Assembly (NCBI RefSeq): GCF_019649055.1
Contig: NW_026570309.1
Span: forward strand, 1 to 64,000
Source of the DNA: Paramacrobiotus metropolitanus
Lineage: Eukaryota; Tardigrada; Eutardigrada; Parachela; Macrobiotidae
Direction: 5' to 3'
Length of the DNA: 64,000 nt
How positions within the stretch are numbered: position 1 is the stretch's first letter; each line of letters starts with the position of its first letter. This document shows, piece after piece, positions 11,101 through 24,036 of the stretch. The position numbers and the translations under genes were made by a program. A model generated the notes under the pieces. The model did not search any database. It had not been told where the DNA came from and was given only the letters and a program-made list of their open reading frames with translations.

Positions 11101-14100
11101 TATGAAAATATTGGATTAGTAATTTACGTGGACGTTATAATTAGCTGATATCCAGATGAGGATCAGTCAATAGCGAACAAAACTCTCCACACCTGTCATC
11201 CCGGGACACCGGCTGGCCCGCGCCCCTGACAAACGGTGCCGCAGTCAGCATGGAACATGTCCCGGTGATGCCGGGGCGCGTATATATTCGGGCCGTGCCG
11301 CATGTGTGTAATAATACAGCCGACGCCGCAGCGGCTGCAGCGGGTTCATAACCGCACCAGGAGGCCGCAAACGGCCGGCAGTCAATCATATGCAAATGTG
11401 TCCTCAGCTGATTCATGATGCCGCGCCACCCCGCTTTTTCCCATTTTCAGCGCCTCACTGTGCCGTGTATATTGTGGCGGTTAATTAAGCCCGACACCCA
11501 TAAAACCCACAATTTCCAGCTCGTTGTCATTAGTCAGGCCACAAAAGCCAAAGTTGTCCTCAATGTCTTTATAATGATTATTGCATCAGGATAGTGATTG
11601 GACCAGAAGGTCACCTGGTGCCGGTGATACGAGAAAATTTACATACGCGTAGAGGTTGCGTTTTGCGTACCTTTATTCTTCGTTATTATTTATTTGTTAA
11701 TTTCTTTACAGCTGCTTGCTGTTCGCAGTTTGTTTTGCAGCTGCTCTTTTTAAACCAGTTGCTAAATTAAGATTTCTGCAGCTCTAGGTTTAGCTACGAA
11801 ACTGTTGCTTATTTACCTGTGTGCATTTTGTTCAAAAGCGGAAGTTTTATGTTTTCTTCGTGCGTGTGATTGGTTTTCTAAATTATCCCATTTTAGTAAA
11901 CGCTTTTTTTAACTCTATCGGTGAACCCTATCGGTTCCGTTTCTGCCCAGTTTGATGGTGATTTTGCAAAGGTCACTTATCATGCTAGGATATTGAAGGC
12001 TTAACGAGAACCGCTTAACATTTAATTAGCATCATATCTGCCTTTGAATAGCAATTGGCGTTGATTTAATTCCGAGAGAATACCTTTACCCACCCCGGGT
12101 CCACTCCAGACAGTTAGGAGGGAAGAGGGACGCCATAGCCAAGGGGCTGCTTGATTGCGCATGTTCACATGAGAAATATGTCAAGTAGGGGGTCAGCCAG
12201 CGCACAACGACAACGGAACCGGTTTGAATGCGCATCTAGAGTGGCTGCACGAGGGCCATTTATCCCCCGACTATCATGGGGTGGCGGTACCGCTTTGATA
12301 CCTGAAGCTCTCCGTTCTAGCCGTCCAGCGGGAGGTCCCTGGGCCTCCGTTTCACACCTGTAGGAAGAGGTATATTAAAGAGAACGAGAGAAAGCAGCAA
12401 CGCTCCCACTCGAGCAATACCCACAAATTATGCCTAATCAGTACTTTCTTCAGTCAGCAGTACTTATCCGTCAAGTGGATTACTCCCACCGTTCCTCACC
12501 TTTTTTCCCGGTAAACCAAAGTGCTAGTGGCGGTGTCTAAGGCTATTGTTGCAATAGATTTACGGTCTTTTATGGGGGAGGTTTCGCGTACAATGTGAAG
12601 GGATTGTTGAACAAGTTATGCAATTAAGCAACCGTGATAAGAAACAAAATTCTAACGGTTAGAATTATTACAGTTATTCCTAGTTTATGATGAAATTGTT
12701 AAGCTTTCTTAAATGGTCAAGGTAGCTTGCATTGCACAGTGTAGCATACAATCAGCCAAAGAAATTAGAACTGGGCATTTTTCAGTCAAAAAAATTTTGA
12801 ACTGCTTAAAAAAGGTTATTGTTATCTTAGCGCCCGTGTAAATATTACTTATCGTTTACTTCGCCAGTGGTCTGGCCGCTGTACTACAATTTCTTGCCGG
12901 CATTTGGAGGCAGTACTTGGCCAGACATGCAGCAGTTACAATGATTATTACGAGGTATTAATCTCGAAGTATTCATTGGATAATATTAGAAAACCAACTG
13001 TGTGAAAGCCCTACATAAAGATTAGCTTTATAATAAAGATTAACCATAATTATTAAAGATTAGCCACAACAGTTTGCAGCCTGCGCTACAGCAGTCAGTG
13101 ACAAATTGATTAGTTTTTGGAAGCCCGTTGTCTTCGTTCTTTCACTCACCACGAACTGGCCACCCTTAATAAAGTGGGGCCCAGCCAGCTTTATAGCGTG
13201 AAGAGTTCATTAGCGCCAACTCACTTGTCATCGCCAATGGGACAGTTGGGATTGCTATTCATCAATTGTGCCTTCGTTCTCTCCCTCGTTCGCGGTGTAG
13301 TGTGACTGGACAGTAGCTAATCCGGCCACCCACGCTGACCTTATTTGCGCTTTCGGAGTAGAACGAGAGAGAGAGGGAGTGAGTGGTCGTTGGTGCCTTA
13401 TCAGGAAAAATGTGCCCATTCAACATACACATTGTCCGCACACCGATACTGTGTGTCTCAAGTGCGAGACTCTAATTAATTTCTCATTACGGACCCAGGG
13501 GCTTATCAGGCTAAGAAATCGCGCTGCTAGTGTGTCATGCATGGACTAGCTGATCGAAATCCATTGAAAAGTGCTTCTAGGTGAAATTGTCGGATTGAAG
13601 ATTACGTTGATCGATCGGCCAAATTCGGCTGACCCGTATCAAAGAATTTATTGGACATTTTTGCTAAAAAAATACACTATCAGCATTAATCATAATTCAT
13701 GTGAATGCTCTGATGATAAGTAATTTCCACGGTGACCTATGTATCTCAGTTTCCTGTGGTTTTTTGGGACACTACTCCGCTTGATGCATGGGTAGCGTTT
13801 TGGATATCCAACTTGTTTGACTAAAAATTTATGTGCGCAGGATGCTTTTTAACTGCTAGTTTAAGACAAATATTAGGTATGTGTACCTAGAAGCACATAT
13901 TGTTATGGATTCATTTTCTGCAACGTCACTGCACTACGGTTCGATTAGTTTCGGGGTTATTAAAGGATCGATTATTGCACGTTAAAGTGAAGTGCAAAAA
14001 CTGGTATGGTGTAGAATCGTATGAAGCGGGAGGTGACGATTAGCTAATTATGTATCTGGATAATTCATGTTTGCTAGAGAAATTACTGTACCAAAATTTT

Positions 14101-15792
14101 TGCACAAGACAGTGTCGATGTTCTCGATACCGACTTCCGAACGCTATATTATGATGTACAATACGGTGTGCACGATAATGGAATATTCAGTGTGGGACAA
14201 GTACTGAACTTCGAGAAATTTTTTCAGTGACAACGCAGATGAAACGCGTCCCTGCCAGACCGGCTGCCAGCACACTTCCTGCATGGCGTGCCGTTTCACC
14301 AATTCTGATCCACAAGCGTGTCCGAGCTGCCGGACGGATGACTTCCACTGTATGAAACGCTACGGACGCTGCATAAGAAAGCAAACCTGCTGGCGCCGCA
14401 AATTTCCGTGCTCCAAAGCCATGCTCCAGGTAGGAGCGTCACAGTGGCTGAAATTCGATAAAGTGCTCGTGTCAGCACGTGCAAAATCAACCCGCAGTCA
14501 TTTTTGATTTTTATAACACACTCATAGAATTCCGTATTGATTAGGCAATCATCATTTCACATAACAACCGGTCTGCGCTTATTTAAATTACTTTAATAAT
14601 TCGGACTTTTCGGCATAAAAATCAACCAAAATCAGTGTACTGTTCATTATTGGTTTTCGTAGAATAGTGGCAAATGTAACCTCGGAGTTGTCGCCAGCTT
14701 TGAAAATTAGTAAAGCGAAAGTTGAGCATAAAAATTTTGCTTGTGGAGTTTAAAGATAATTTTTCTTAATCTGGATTAGCTTTTTAAAGCTTTTATTTAC
14801 ATATATTTACATATATTTTGTTCTGATTGCAGAGTATTTCCGGAAAATTTCAGTGTCTGATTCCGGAATGTCCCGGATAAATGGGCAAACAGGGATGAAT
14901 GAGCCCACCTGTTGATTGTGGAATACTCAACGCCAGTCCATGGATCCCGTGATCTGCATTTTGTTATTTGTATGCAATAGCTTTTCTTAATAATTAAACT
15001 ATCGCGTAACTGATGTGCCAAAATGTTCGCATTTATTATCAATTGATGGAATCGTTTCACTTAGTTACAGTACTGCTGTCCGTGACCAATTACAACTACC
15101 AGTATGTTTTGGAATTTGTTATAATTGTGCCTGATGTAGCGCTGAATAGGATTACGGAACTTTTGCTGCGTTGTTATTGTTTATTCGAACAATTATGAAA
15201 AGAGATTTTGTTCTGTTTGGAGAAAAAAAGTGCTATCGAAAGAGAAACACTTCGACTGTTTAATAAAAACTGTTTAACTGTTTAACTTCGACTGTTTAAC
15301 TGTAATGCCGGTATCATGACTGTACTCCGCTCTGGTTATTTTATGGTCCATAAATCACTATTAAATATTTTCATAATTGTATATTATAATTTACTTTAGT
15401 TAACAACTTTTCAATATATAGCGCTGTTGTTTTTATTTCTTTGTTTTGGCAATATTTATCGTTATACATAGCAATTTGAGGGTGTGAAGAAACGTGTTAT
15501 AGGGAAAAATTGGATTATGCTAAACGAATTAGGGGTGTGAAAGTGGGATTATCTTTACAGATACAGAGTCGAAGTTTTCCGTTGAATATTTTCCACGCCG
15601 TATTTTATTAGATAATCCTCGTGTGAGCGGAAAATTCTTCAGTCATGTCGAAAAACAAACAGACAACGCTGGGCTGCACCTGGAAGGAACACTACCGCGC
15701 ATGCCAGAATGCCGGAACCGCATACACGCAAAACGCGGCATATTGATAATCAGCCGTCCGGCTCGCCGTATATATGCACACCAGGACGATGA
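8198..15792 (+). CDS. Secreted Cys-rich protein with an N-terminal IGFBP-type domain
   Basis: Exons: 8198-8420, 8894-9082, 10200-10347, 14228-14429 and a less certain 15643-15792. Phases 1, 1, 2, 0 are consistent; total about 303 aa. Residues 1-24 are a signal peptide. Exons 1-2 together give the IGFBP N-terminal pattern: [10 protein letters not shown], then [19 protein letters not shown] and GTCDAGLYC. Known members of this fold bind insulin-like growth factors or related peptides outside the cell. Exons 3-4 add short Cys modules ([27 protein letters not shown]) that I do not recognise. Intron 3 is 3.9 kb, unusually long here. The last exon can be read in other frames; one gives [15 protein letters not shown], so the C-terminus is unresolved. 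It resembles invertebrate single-IGFBP-domain proteins. Confidence 0.7.
10348..14227. other. Long intron 3 of the IGFBP-domain gene
   Basis: No coding exon joins in phase here. A GC-rich patch at about 11150-11420 (CpG-containing, with GTATATATTC near 11279) and another GC-rich stretch at about 12080-12380 stand out from AT-rich surroundings. They may be enhancers, an internal promoter or an unrecognised non-coding transcript. One TACGAGTA octamer lies near 10109. Open frames in both patches look random. Confidence 0.4.
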
Positions 15793-16621
15793 AAAAATCC
15801 CTCCCTGTCAGCAGGTTGATTGTCCGCGAATGAACACGAATTGATAGGGTAATAGCAGTTGTTGAAAAAGAAAAGATTATCAGGAGCAGAAAATCAACAA
15901 GGCAAATTATGCTGATGCGCACATTATTCCTTTGGTCAATGCGTTATGGAGTCAAACAATAGCAATTGGCGCGCGTTTAGCGCCTTTACCGGCAGCGAGA
16001 ATATACATTACGCGTACGAGGACATTTTTGATTTTGTCATTAAACAGTTGTCGAGCATGGAGAAGGTAAACAGTGGACGGGTGAAATGTTTTCACAGTTA
16101 ACATAAATCAGTGATATTTATCCAATAACAGTTGCCGCGCCATACACGGACAATAGGCACTGTTGTTGTCCTGTGTGTTAACGATCGGTTTGTTCTGCGC
16201 TGTGCGTTCCAAACGGTTGCCAATTGCTCTGGTAATTTACATCTATCGAGGAGCGCTTGAATTTCTTATTAATCAACCACCATGTTTATTTTGCGAATGT
16301 TTGCGTGATGATTTTATAATTTTACCCTTCGACGCTAATAATATTTTTCATTTATTGAGACACAATATACATCGTAGTGCAATGGCAACAACACAGGGTC
16401 TCCGCTTCGTTTATCATTGTACGCAAGTTTGCGCAGTTTGATCGCTTGTTAAAATTTTCGACTTGATGGAATAATCCTTAAAATTTTTTAATTTACTTCC
16501 CGATTATCTACTTGCGATGCGATCACTTTTTTGACCTTTCTTATCCCTGTAAAGTCAGTCGCCGGCATCGGTGTTTCAGTACTTTTCATTTGGCATTCGT
16601 TGGCAGCCTGCTCGATCCATC
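15793..16621. other. Spacer upstream of bestrophin 1
   Basis: The region holds the 3' end of the IGFBP-domain gene and the presumed promoter and 5' UTR of bestrophin 1. No distinct element could be assigned. Confidence 0.4.
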
Positions 16622-19600
16622 ATGACGATCTCCTATCAGCTAAAAGTAGCCAATGCTACTTTTGCCGGTTTTCCGCGTTTACTCCTGCGATGGCGCGGGA
16701 GTGTTTATAAATTAATGTACAAGGAATTTCTCCTGTACGCCTTTTGTTATGCGCTTATGAGCTGCGTGTACCGGCTGGCCTTAACGGATGACCAAAGAAG
16801 GTGGGATCCTTCAAGGTTTGAAATGAATCAAAAATAAAATTAATGGTTTCTTTATAGGGTTTTCGAGAAATTATGTGTGCATATCGAAGAATCCATGAAC
16901 CATGTGCCGTTAACGTTTGTACTGGGATTTTATGTGACGTTTGTGGTGTCGCGTTGGTGGGAGCAGCTGATCAGTTATCCATGGCCCGACAGGTAGAAAC
17001 TATAAACAGACATTTGTTTTGGAAATATGTGTTTAAAAGTTGAAATCAGTGTTGCAAATCTTCCATTATGCCCAAGAAATCAAAAATGTATACTGAAATC
17101 TGCATATTTGATTCAGAAGTAGTGCTGATTGCTAATTGTTAACCGCGTTGTAGCCACTTAACTACGCTTTAGCATACGTTAACGCACGAAGAGTATTCTA
17201 GTGTGTTATACTAAACACTAAACAGCTTGCGCCATCAATTACTGTATAAAATTGTCAGCAAAATTATGTGCAGATAGCTGTGTAGATAGTTCGCAAATTA
17301 TGTTCGCTCTTACTATAGGATGACTTATTTAATAATTTTCTACATCACTGGAGAGGACGAACGATCCAAAATGTACCGGTAAGACCCGCAAAAACGAAAC
17401 TTCACCACTCAAACAATTTAACCGTTAGTGAAAAAGTCTTTCATGTGCTTATGTATTTGGCGGCTTATTGTATAGGCGTCAATTGACGCGCTATTTACAA
17501 GCCACCACCATCCTTCTCACTCGCACTCTCAGCTTGGTTTGCAAAAAACGCTTCCCCTCCTTGGAGCACATGGTGGAAGCCGGTCTGCTGACCAAAGAAG
17601 AACTGCAGAATATGAACGACATCAAACTGCAGTACGGCAAGTTCTGGGTGCCCTTTGTCTGGTTCACCCAGACCCTGGAGCAGGCCCGCGCCGAGGGCCT
17701 GATCAATGACCCCACCGGCGTCGGGGTCAAGCAGATCATGGACGAGCTGCTGGTGTTCCGTTCGCTGATGGGGAAGATGTTTGCCTATGACTGGGTCAGC
17801 ATACCCGTCAGCTACACGCAGGTACGTCGTAACATAACTTAATCAGCCGATCACGACGCGCGCCGGCATAATATTATTGTAGCGTGGAGTGTGTGCTGGT
17901 GTCATCATAACCCCGCGGTGCGATCAGTGTTTGTTTTTCTTAGGTTGTCACGCTGGCGGTATACACTTACTTCCTGGGATGTATTTTCGCGCGGCAGTTT
18001 TTGGATCCGGAGCAGAAGATTAAAGGTCACGGGTTCGATATGTATGTGCCTGTGTTCAGTATACTGCAGGTGGGAACAGCAATGACAGAGATTTATGCTT
18101 AATTGCAGGGTAATTCCCAAGTTGATAATTAATTACTGTAAATGTTGTAAAATTAAAAAATCCAGTCGTAAATATAATGGTTACCTTTACTGCGAGACGA
18201 AGAACGATGCATATGGCCTTTTATATACATACCTGCCAAACACACTACGATACTTGCATATTCACATTCCTTGCTTTAGTGCTTCTGCAATAAAAAACTT
18301 AAATCGGAATTTATATTCTGACTTCTTTAAAAGAAAATGGTTACAATCAAATTTGCAAACCCATACATAGTCCGACTAAATTAGCTTATACCAATTTATT
18401 ATTTACTGTGGCTGCATTTTTTAGTTCATATTTTACGTTGGATGGCTAAAAGTGGCGGAAACCTTGATTAATCCTTGGGGTGAAGACGATGACGATTTTG
18501 AGGTAGACAGCTGCTATGACGGATCCTTCCAAGTCATGATATTCCTGTTTATGAACTTTTTTTCATCAGGTTAACTGGTTTATTGACCGGCATACACAAG
18601 TCGGCTTCTGTATTGTGGATGACATGTACGTAAACCGGAAAATTTGCGCAAAATGTAGCTCAGTATTACAACGATACGTTTGTCACTGTTTGCTAAACAC
18701 CGTGCAAATTAACAGGCATCACAACGGACCATCTCTATCCAAGGATAAATTCTGGGGACAAACACAGGTCCAGATGCCGTACACCATTGCGGCAGCCGAT
18801 GATAAGCGCAGCAGTGATCTGGCTGACCTTGGATCTACCATGGAATTTACGTACGTTTTATAGGTTTTTCTCATAAAGAGACCAGCGGAACAGCGGCATA
18901 TCGACTATGACCGATTAGCAATACGTTGTTTTAATCTTGTTCAGCGGTATAAAAAAGTTTTTCAAATAAGAATAACGATAAATTTATCATGATTTATGGA
19001 AAACCCCACTGTTTTACTCTTAGTAAAGTAGCCCAAGCTGTAAAAAAATGTTTCGCAATCTGCAGCTTTATAGTCACAATATCGCCATAATTCTCTCATA
19101 TGGGCAGTTACAGCACTGTAAACTGGATTTGGTGAGAGGGCGTATGCCTTTGTACTACGCTATTCCGTTGTCTTCATATGTAAAAGTAGTGCAGTCTGAA
19201 GATACATGTTAACGATGCTATTGGAGCCTATATCAAGCTGTACAACTCAAAAACTTCAATTTATATTCTAGTTGAAGAACTTTAGAATGACCGTTTTCCA
19301 CCATACTCCGATGTAAATTTATATTTTTACAGGGTACCGCTCAACCAGCAACGCATGTCGGTCAGCGGACCAGCCGGCAGCCGTCGTGCCTCCTCCGTCC
19401 ACTCCATCGACGGCATCCCCGCCGCCAGTCTTTTGCCGCGGGTATCCAAACAGTGGGACACACCCGGCGGCCTCTTGTCCAGGTGACCTTTCATCATTAT
19501 ACAACGTCCACACTACGCAGTTCGTCATATTTCTCGTATTAAATTCTACAGGCGGAAAAGCGGGTTATCTACCGGTCACGGTACCGTCCACTGGGCGTTG

Positions 19601-19918
19601 CCGGATCGCGATACCATGCGGATCATCGAGGAATCACCGACCGCATCCGAAAAGGACTCCTTCTTGCCGACGTCCAGCGTGTCGTCCAAGGACCATGGGC
19701 CAGTTTCCATTGCGACGCAAGTGCCGACGCTAGTCACCAACAACGAATACTTCTTCCCGCGGTCCACCGGAACACAGGCTCCCAGTATTATTTCCGGTTC
19801 GGATATTGATTCGGGATCTGATGTTGTGCCGCCGATGTACTCCACGACCGCCATTATACCGCCCTCCTCGCCGCTCAAAGTCTCCATTGTGACGCGAGAA
19901 AAACGTCCCGGAAGGTAA
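16622..19918 (+). CDS. Bestrophin-family anion channel 1 (543 aa)
   Basis: Ten exons join in phase: 16622-16800, 16858-16992, 17319-17378, 17476-17821, 17944-18069, 18425-18502, 18570-18625, 18716-18850, 19333-19482, 19552-19918. The start [17 protein letters not shown] and RWRGSVYKL match the bestrophin N-terminus. Bestrophins are Ca2+-activated pentameric chloride channels. The pore neck is kept (VPLTFVLGF, matching human Ile76/Phe80/Phe84 with Val first), as are [29 protein letters not shown] and the calcium clasp GEDDDDFE. The Ser/Pro-rich tail after about residue 372 is unlike the other copies. Exon 4 is a fusion of what are separate exons in bestrophins 2-4, and the intron before it lies 9 nt further on than in bestrophin 2. 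Exons 4 and 8-10 are GC-rich against AT-rich introns. Complete. Confidence 0.93.
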
Positions 19919-20623
19919 CGGATAAATAACATACTTACTCACGTATTCACCCAATAATGCCGATCAAATGCCGATATACCATATTTGTTGTAATTTATAC
20001 AAACATAAAATATGACTAAAAGGCATATTTAACTTTTAAATACTCACTTATGAAATGCAAATGTACAAAATATATTTATGCATATAAACGACAGTAATTA
20101 TTCGAAATTGTTTAAATATTCATTTGGTATATTTTATTATCCTAAACCTTTTTGGTGAAAATCTTTTTTTAAGGAAACTCAATTCCGCATTTACTTTATT
20201 TAATATGTTTCGATAAGTTATAGTGAGACCGTTTTTCAATAATTGTATACGTATATGTAACAAATTATCTTTTTGTGGTAATACTTCTACTGGTAAATGG
20301 GATTAATATCGTCTTTGATGTATCTTTATATAAGTACAGAAAGAAATTTCTGTTTTCTTTTGTGTTCCCTTTAATTTAAAAAAATCTTTGATGATGCTCA
20401 AATTTCAGCACCGTATAAACAGCGATGCTGATATTTACAAACTGACAATTGTAGACCGGCTACAAAAGAATCACGGAGGACAACACACCAGTCTGACGTG
20501 TGAACCTAGGCCTTGTTTTGTTTTAGTCAGATCTTTTTCACGACAAATGTTAATGTTTTTACCGGTGCACTTTATGAAAAGCTGCAATGTTAATTTCCTT
20601 AATTAACTGTACATGTGTACAAA

Positions 20624-20670
20624 TTTCACTAAGTGAGTGACGTTTCACTAAGTGAGTTTCACTAAGTGAT
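20624..20670. repeat. Three copies of the self-complementary word TTTCACTAAGTGAG
   Basis: Copies at 20624-20637, 20643-20656 and 20657-20670 (last base differs). The core TCACTTAGTGA-like word is nearly palindromic, so each unit could bind a dimeric factor or simply be a microsatellite. Confidence 0.7.
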
Positions 20671-21162
20671 ACACAGCAAAATACTTATTTGGATGTTAAA
20701 TTATAAGCAGCACCGCTGAGCGTCTGTGTGTTGCGAGGTGTTTTTGTTGAATTTGATGGAAAATAAAACACCTGCGCTGTTTGTAGGAATTGGCAGATGC
20801 GCCGCGATTCCCGCACTATGGTAGGAGAGCATGGTGACCGCGGCGTTCACACGGAAATTGTACGCTCTCCGGATCGTCTGCACCGGGCATCGCCCACTGA
20901 CCGATCACGACATGCTCCCGTTCTGAAAATGCATCATTTATAAATCATCAGAGTATCAGCGCCCACAGGTGTAGATTTTCGGTGCGCATGGAAGTGTCAG
21001 TTGTTTGGGAAAAACGCCAAAGATGTAGTGTACATTAAGTGCGAACTTAACGATAAGATTAACGCTAGCGCTGCTTTGTGAAATCCCCTAACTGCGTACC
21101 TAATGTTTAACCTTGATCGTGGAAAAGTTAATAAAAAAAGCGTTACTTCGTTGTACAAAGTA

Positions 21163-21212
21163 CGCTGATTACGTTTTCTCGTTGATTACGTTTTCTCTGT
21201 ACGTAATCAGCG
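21163..21212. repeat. Hairpin with 12-bp arms flanking a short tandem repeat
   Basis: CGCTGATTACGT (21163-21174) is the exact reverse complement of ACGTAATCAGCG (21201-21212). Between and overlapping them GATTACGTTTTCTC occurs twice in tandem. No function assigned. Confidence 0.75.
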
Positions 21213-22499
21213 CTGCTGCAAGAACGTGCTACAGTAGATTCTCAAATTCCGTCAAGCGACTTATACTCTGTGCTTGTAAGGAACATCAAAATGTGTAGAC
21301 TGTACAGGATATAAGATTATCATAGCTGATTTAAACCCGAAAAAACCTGTAGTTGTCGGGTGGGTTCTACAGACGTTAAGACACACATTGCACTGGATAC
21401 TCGAAGACTGACGGCGAAATTTTCACCCGAAAAACCAGCACTTCAGACTTCGTTTTACGGCTTTATTACACAGTCAGTTCGTTCTAATTCTATCCATGTT
21501 CAACACGACATAGGCACGATATATATGAACCATAAGAAGGTTAACATGACTGTGGACTGTGGAAATATCCTTGTACTTGTAGTCGCTCCGTTGAAGTCGG
21601 TTCTACTGGAGTCTTAATGGCAGGTATGTAGTACGGTGCCTATAAATGACTATAATTATGCGAAGTGACCTGTTTTCAGTGCAAATGTTCGGTACATAAT
21701 TATGGTCAAAGCTATGCGCAGGCGGCAGGAGTACCGAACACAGTACCGAGCGCAGGAGTACCGAATTATGTACCGAACATATGCATTGAAAACGTACCCA
21801 TTGTAGTGCCAAATATTGTTAAGCTAGGAAGGCGTATTCCAATGGAGGAAGCAGGTTATAGAGTACTGATACTGCAATTTCTGCGGATTTGGAGACACAT
21901 TCGCAATTACCAGCACAAAATCCAAATTATACAAAGCTGCTTGGAAGGCACGAGCTGACAACTGGCCGCATAACCGACGAAAACACTCGTTTTGTGATGA
22001 ACGAGACTGACCCATCAAATCTGCAGAACCCATGTTTTCAATGAAAGATGTGAAGCGAAATCAGGTTCGAATTTCGAGACTAATTAACTGTATAAGCATC
22101 ATTAACGATCATTTGCCGGAGAACCAATTTTGTGTACGGGAAATTAAAGCAAATTCTTGTGAGCTTCGTTATCCCACGGTTGCTCTAATCGCCCACGAAA
22201 TGTGGAAGATATACTACCAATTAAATCATGGTATTCCAGACCACCGTTGTAATTCTTAGAGATTAAATAAAATGTTAGTAAAATGCAGGCTAATCACATT
22301 CAGTACCGAAAGAAGAATAATGTGCACAATCACATGCAGCGTGTTTAGACCGTTCGGCCAAATGTATTGCTTCAGCGGTCACAATCAGAGTCCAGACTTT
22401 GCCAAAATAACTTCAAAACTGCTACGCCACATGGTTCAGTAACTATGTATAAAAAGAAAGGTGTCTCTGTGCGCCACCTTGAGAACTGGATATCTGCTT

Positions 22500-24036
22500 C
22501 TACTGGACAATGTTCTCCATTGTGGCATTGGTACAGGATTCGTACTGGTTTAGTGGTGGCAGTGAAGTCACGACGCCGTATATGTTGCCCGCTTCCCACT
22601 TACTAGGAACATCCCCGCCACACGAAAAACTGATCTGCAAAACTGGTCTGGTGCTGACTTCATACATCCACTGCACGAAGGTCCGGGCTTCGCAGCAGGA
22701 ACACGAATGTGTCGGGTCAATGGGACAAAAAGCGTTGTCGTCGAATAAAAACTGCGCGTAGTAGCCGGTGTTCAACGTGTCCAGAATGTCACGTGACAAG
22801 AAGTTTAGAGCGTTTCTCGATAAATCCAGGAACTTTAAGTGCGAAAATGTAAAGCGTTGGCTTAAGGTTACTGTCTGCATTCCCACTGATACATTATGAG
22901 CGAACATCCGACCACTGATATCCCCAAACTGATCATCTAAGTACAGATTCTGAAAAGAAAATAACAATACGTACTCTTACCATTTTACGACAAAGACAAT
23001 ACGCCATGCAAAGACGACTGCACGATATAGCTAAATGGCTGCATTAGTCGGACCATTAAAGAATCAAACAGGAAAAACCGGCTTTTGGCCTCGTCAGGCC
23101 TGCAAGTAATTCAATCAAAACGACTAATCGGTATTAAAAATTAAAAGATATTGAAAAAATTATATGCCTGTTTGTTTGCGTACGCACTTTTAAAGATTTG
23201 GCAACTGGTGCAAACACCGTCCAGTCCAGATGGGCGATCTGATTCCCCGTTAGGTGAATCCATCCGATAAGGGGAGTGAACCCGGTTTCGAAAGCGGTCG
23301 CTTCGATAACACTAATGTCATTTTGAACTAAATAGAGAATTTCCAGTTTTTTGAATCCTCGAAGGAAATCGGCACCGAGGGACACAATGCGGCAGTATTG
23401 AATACGTAATTCCCACAACGTCCCCTTGACGTTAGCCAAAAACTTTTCCACTGGCAAACGAGCTCCATTGGCACCAGCAAAGCTGTGCAGATCCAGTCGC
23501 ATTAGTCTAGTTAAATTAGACGGCAGGGGATCAGCAGAATCCTCAATAATGCTGTAATGCAGCGCGCCCTCTAACGATGGCCTTCCCAGCTCCAGCTGAC
23601 GGGTTTCAAGCGGCATCTTGTGAACGAGGAAATTGTTTGGGATGCTGTAGTTTCCTTCGGTACACTGCAACACATAATAACCCCAGTAGCAGCTGATGTG
23701 AGGCCCAGTGGCTGCAAAAGAAATAAAATTCACAGATACTATCAGCCATTAGTGTATGAGTGCATCAGAGTGCAGTTTTTTATTTTTGGTTTATTCGAAA
23801 ACTGATTGCTGAACGAAATGCCCAAACACATAAGGAGACACCTTTCGTTGAATTACATTTTCAGCAACTGCAAAGCCTGCAGCAATATACGAGCCAGCCA
23901 TTTCGTTCAGCAAGTTCAGGGTTCAGTTTGGTATTAGCTATTAAGGAAATCAGGTTAGGTACTTGCCTGAAATCACTTGTACAATTAGCAATACGAGGAA
24001 AATGCACGCAGTAATAATCTGATCGTTCTGATGCAT
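22500..24036 (-). CDS. LRR-family secreted protein G1 (347 aa, tail-less)
   Basis: Exons: 24036-23967 (signal peptide, starts Met-His-Gln-Asn-Asp), 23711-23188 and 22949-22500, phases 1 and 0. Intron 1 has a GC donor (CAG|gcaagt), as in G2 and G3. The second exon gives leucine-rich spacing (LELGRPSL, LWELRIQYCRIVSLGADFL, LEILYLVQNDISVI, LIGWIHLTGNQIAHLDW). The third has FLDLSRNALNFL and an LRR C-terminal-flank-like block, FCPIDPTHSCSCCEARTF. Compared with G2-G4 it stops early: a TAG follows ENIVQ. Beyond that, codons resembling the lost Gly-rich linker (QGGAQRHLSF) continue. So the hydrophobic tail that may anchor the other copies is missing; G1 is either truly secreted or starting to decay. 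Confidence 0.75.

Larger units (their letters stand above)
19919..22499. other. Convergent intergenic region
   Basis: It lies between the 3' ends of bestrophin 1 (plus) and LRR gene G1 (minus). The first 700 bases are AT-rich. A GC-rich patch at about 20790-20930 shows no recognisable protein. At 21700-21790 the word GTACCGA recurs four times. Two repeats inside it are listed separately. No gene is supported. Confidence 0.45.

Noticed and set aside
11141-11416. 91-codon minus-strand open frame in a GC-rich patch
   Set aside because: Ala-rich translation of a CpG-rich stretch in intron 3; no family, no splice partners.
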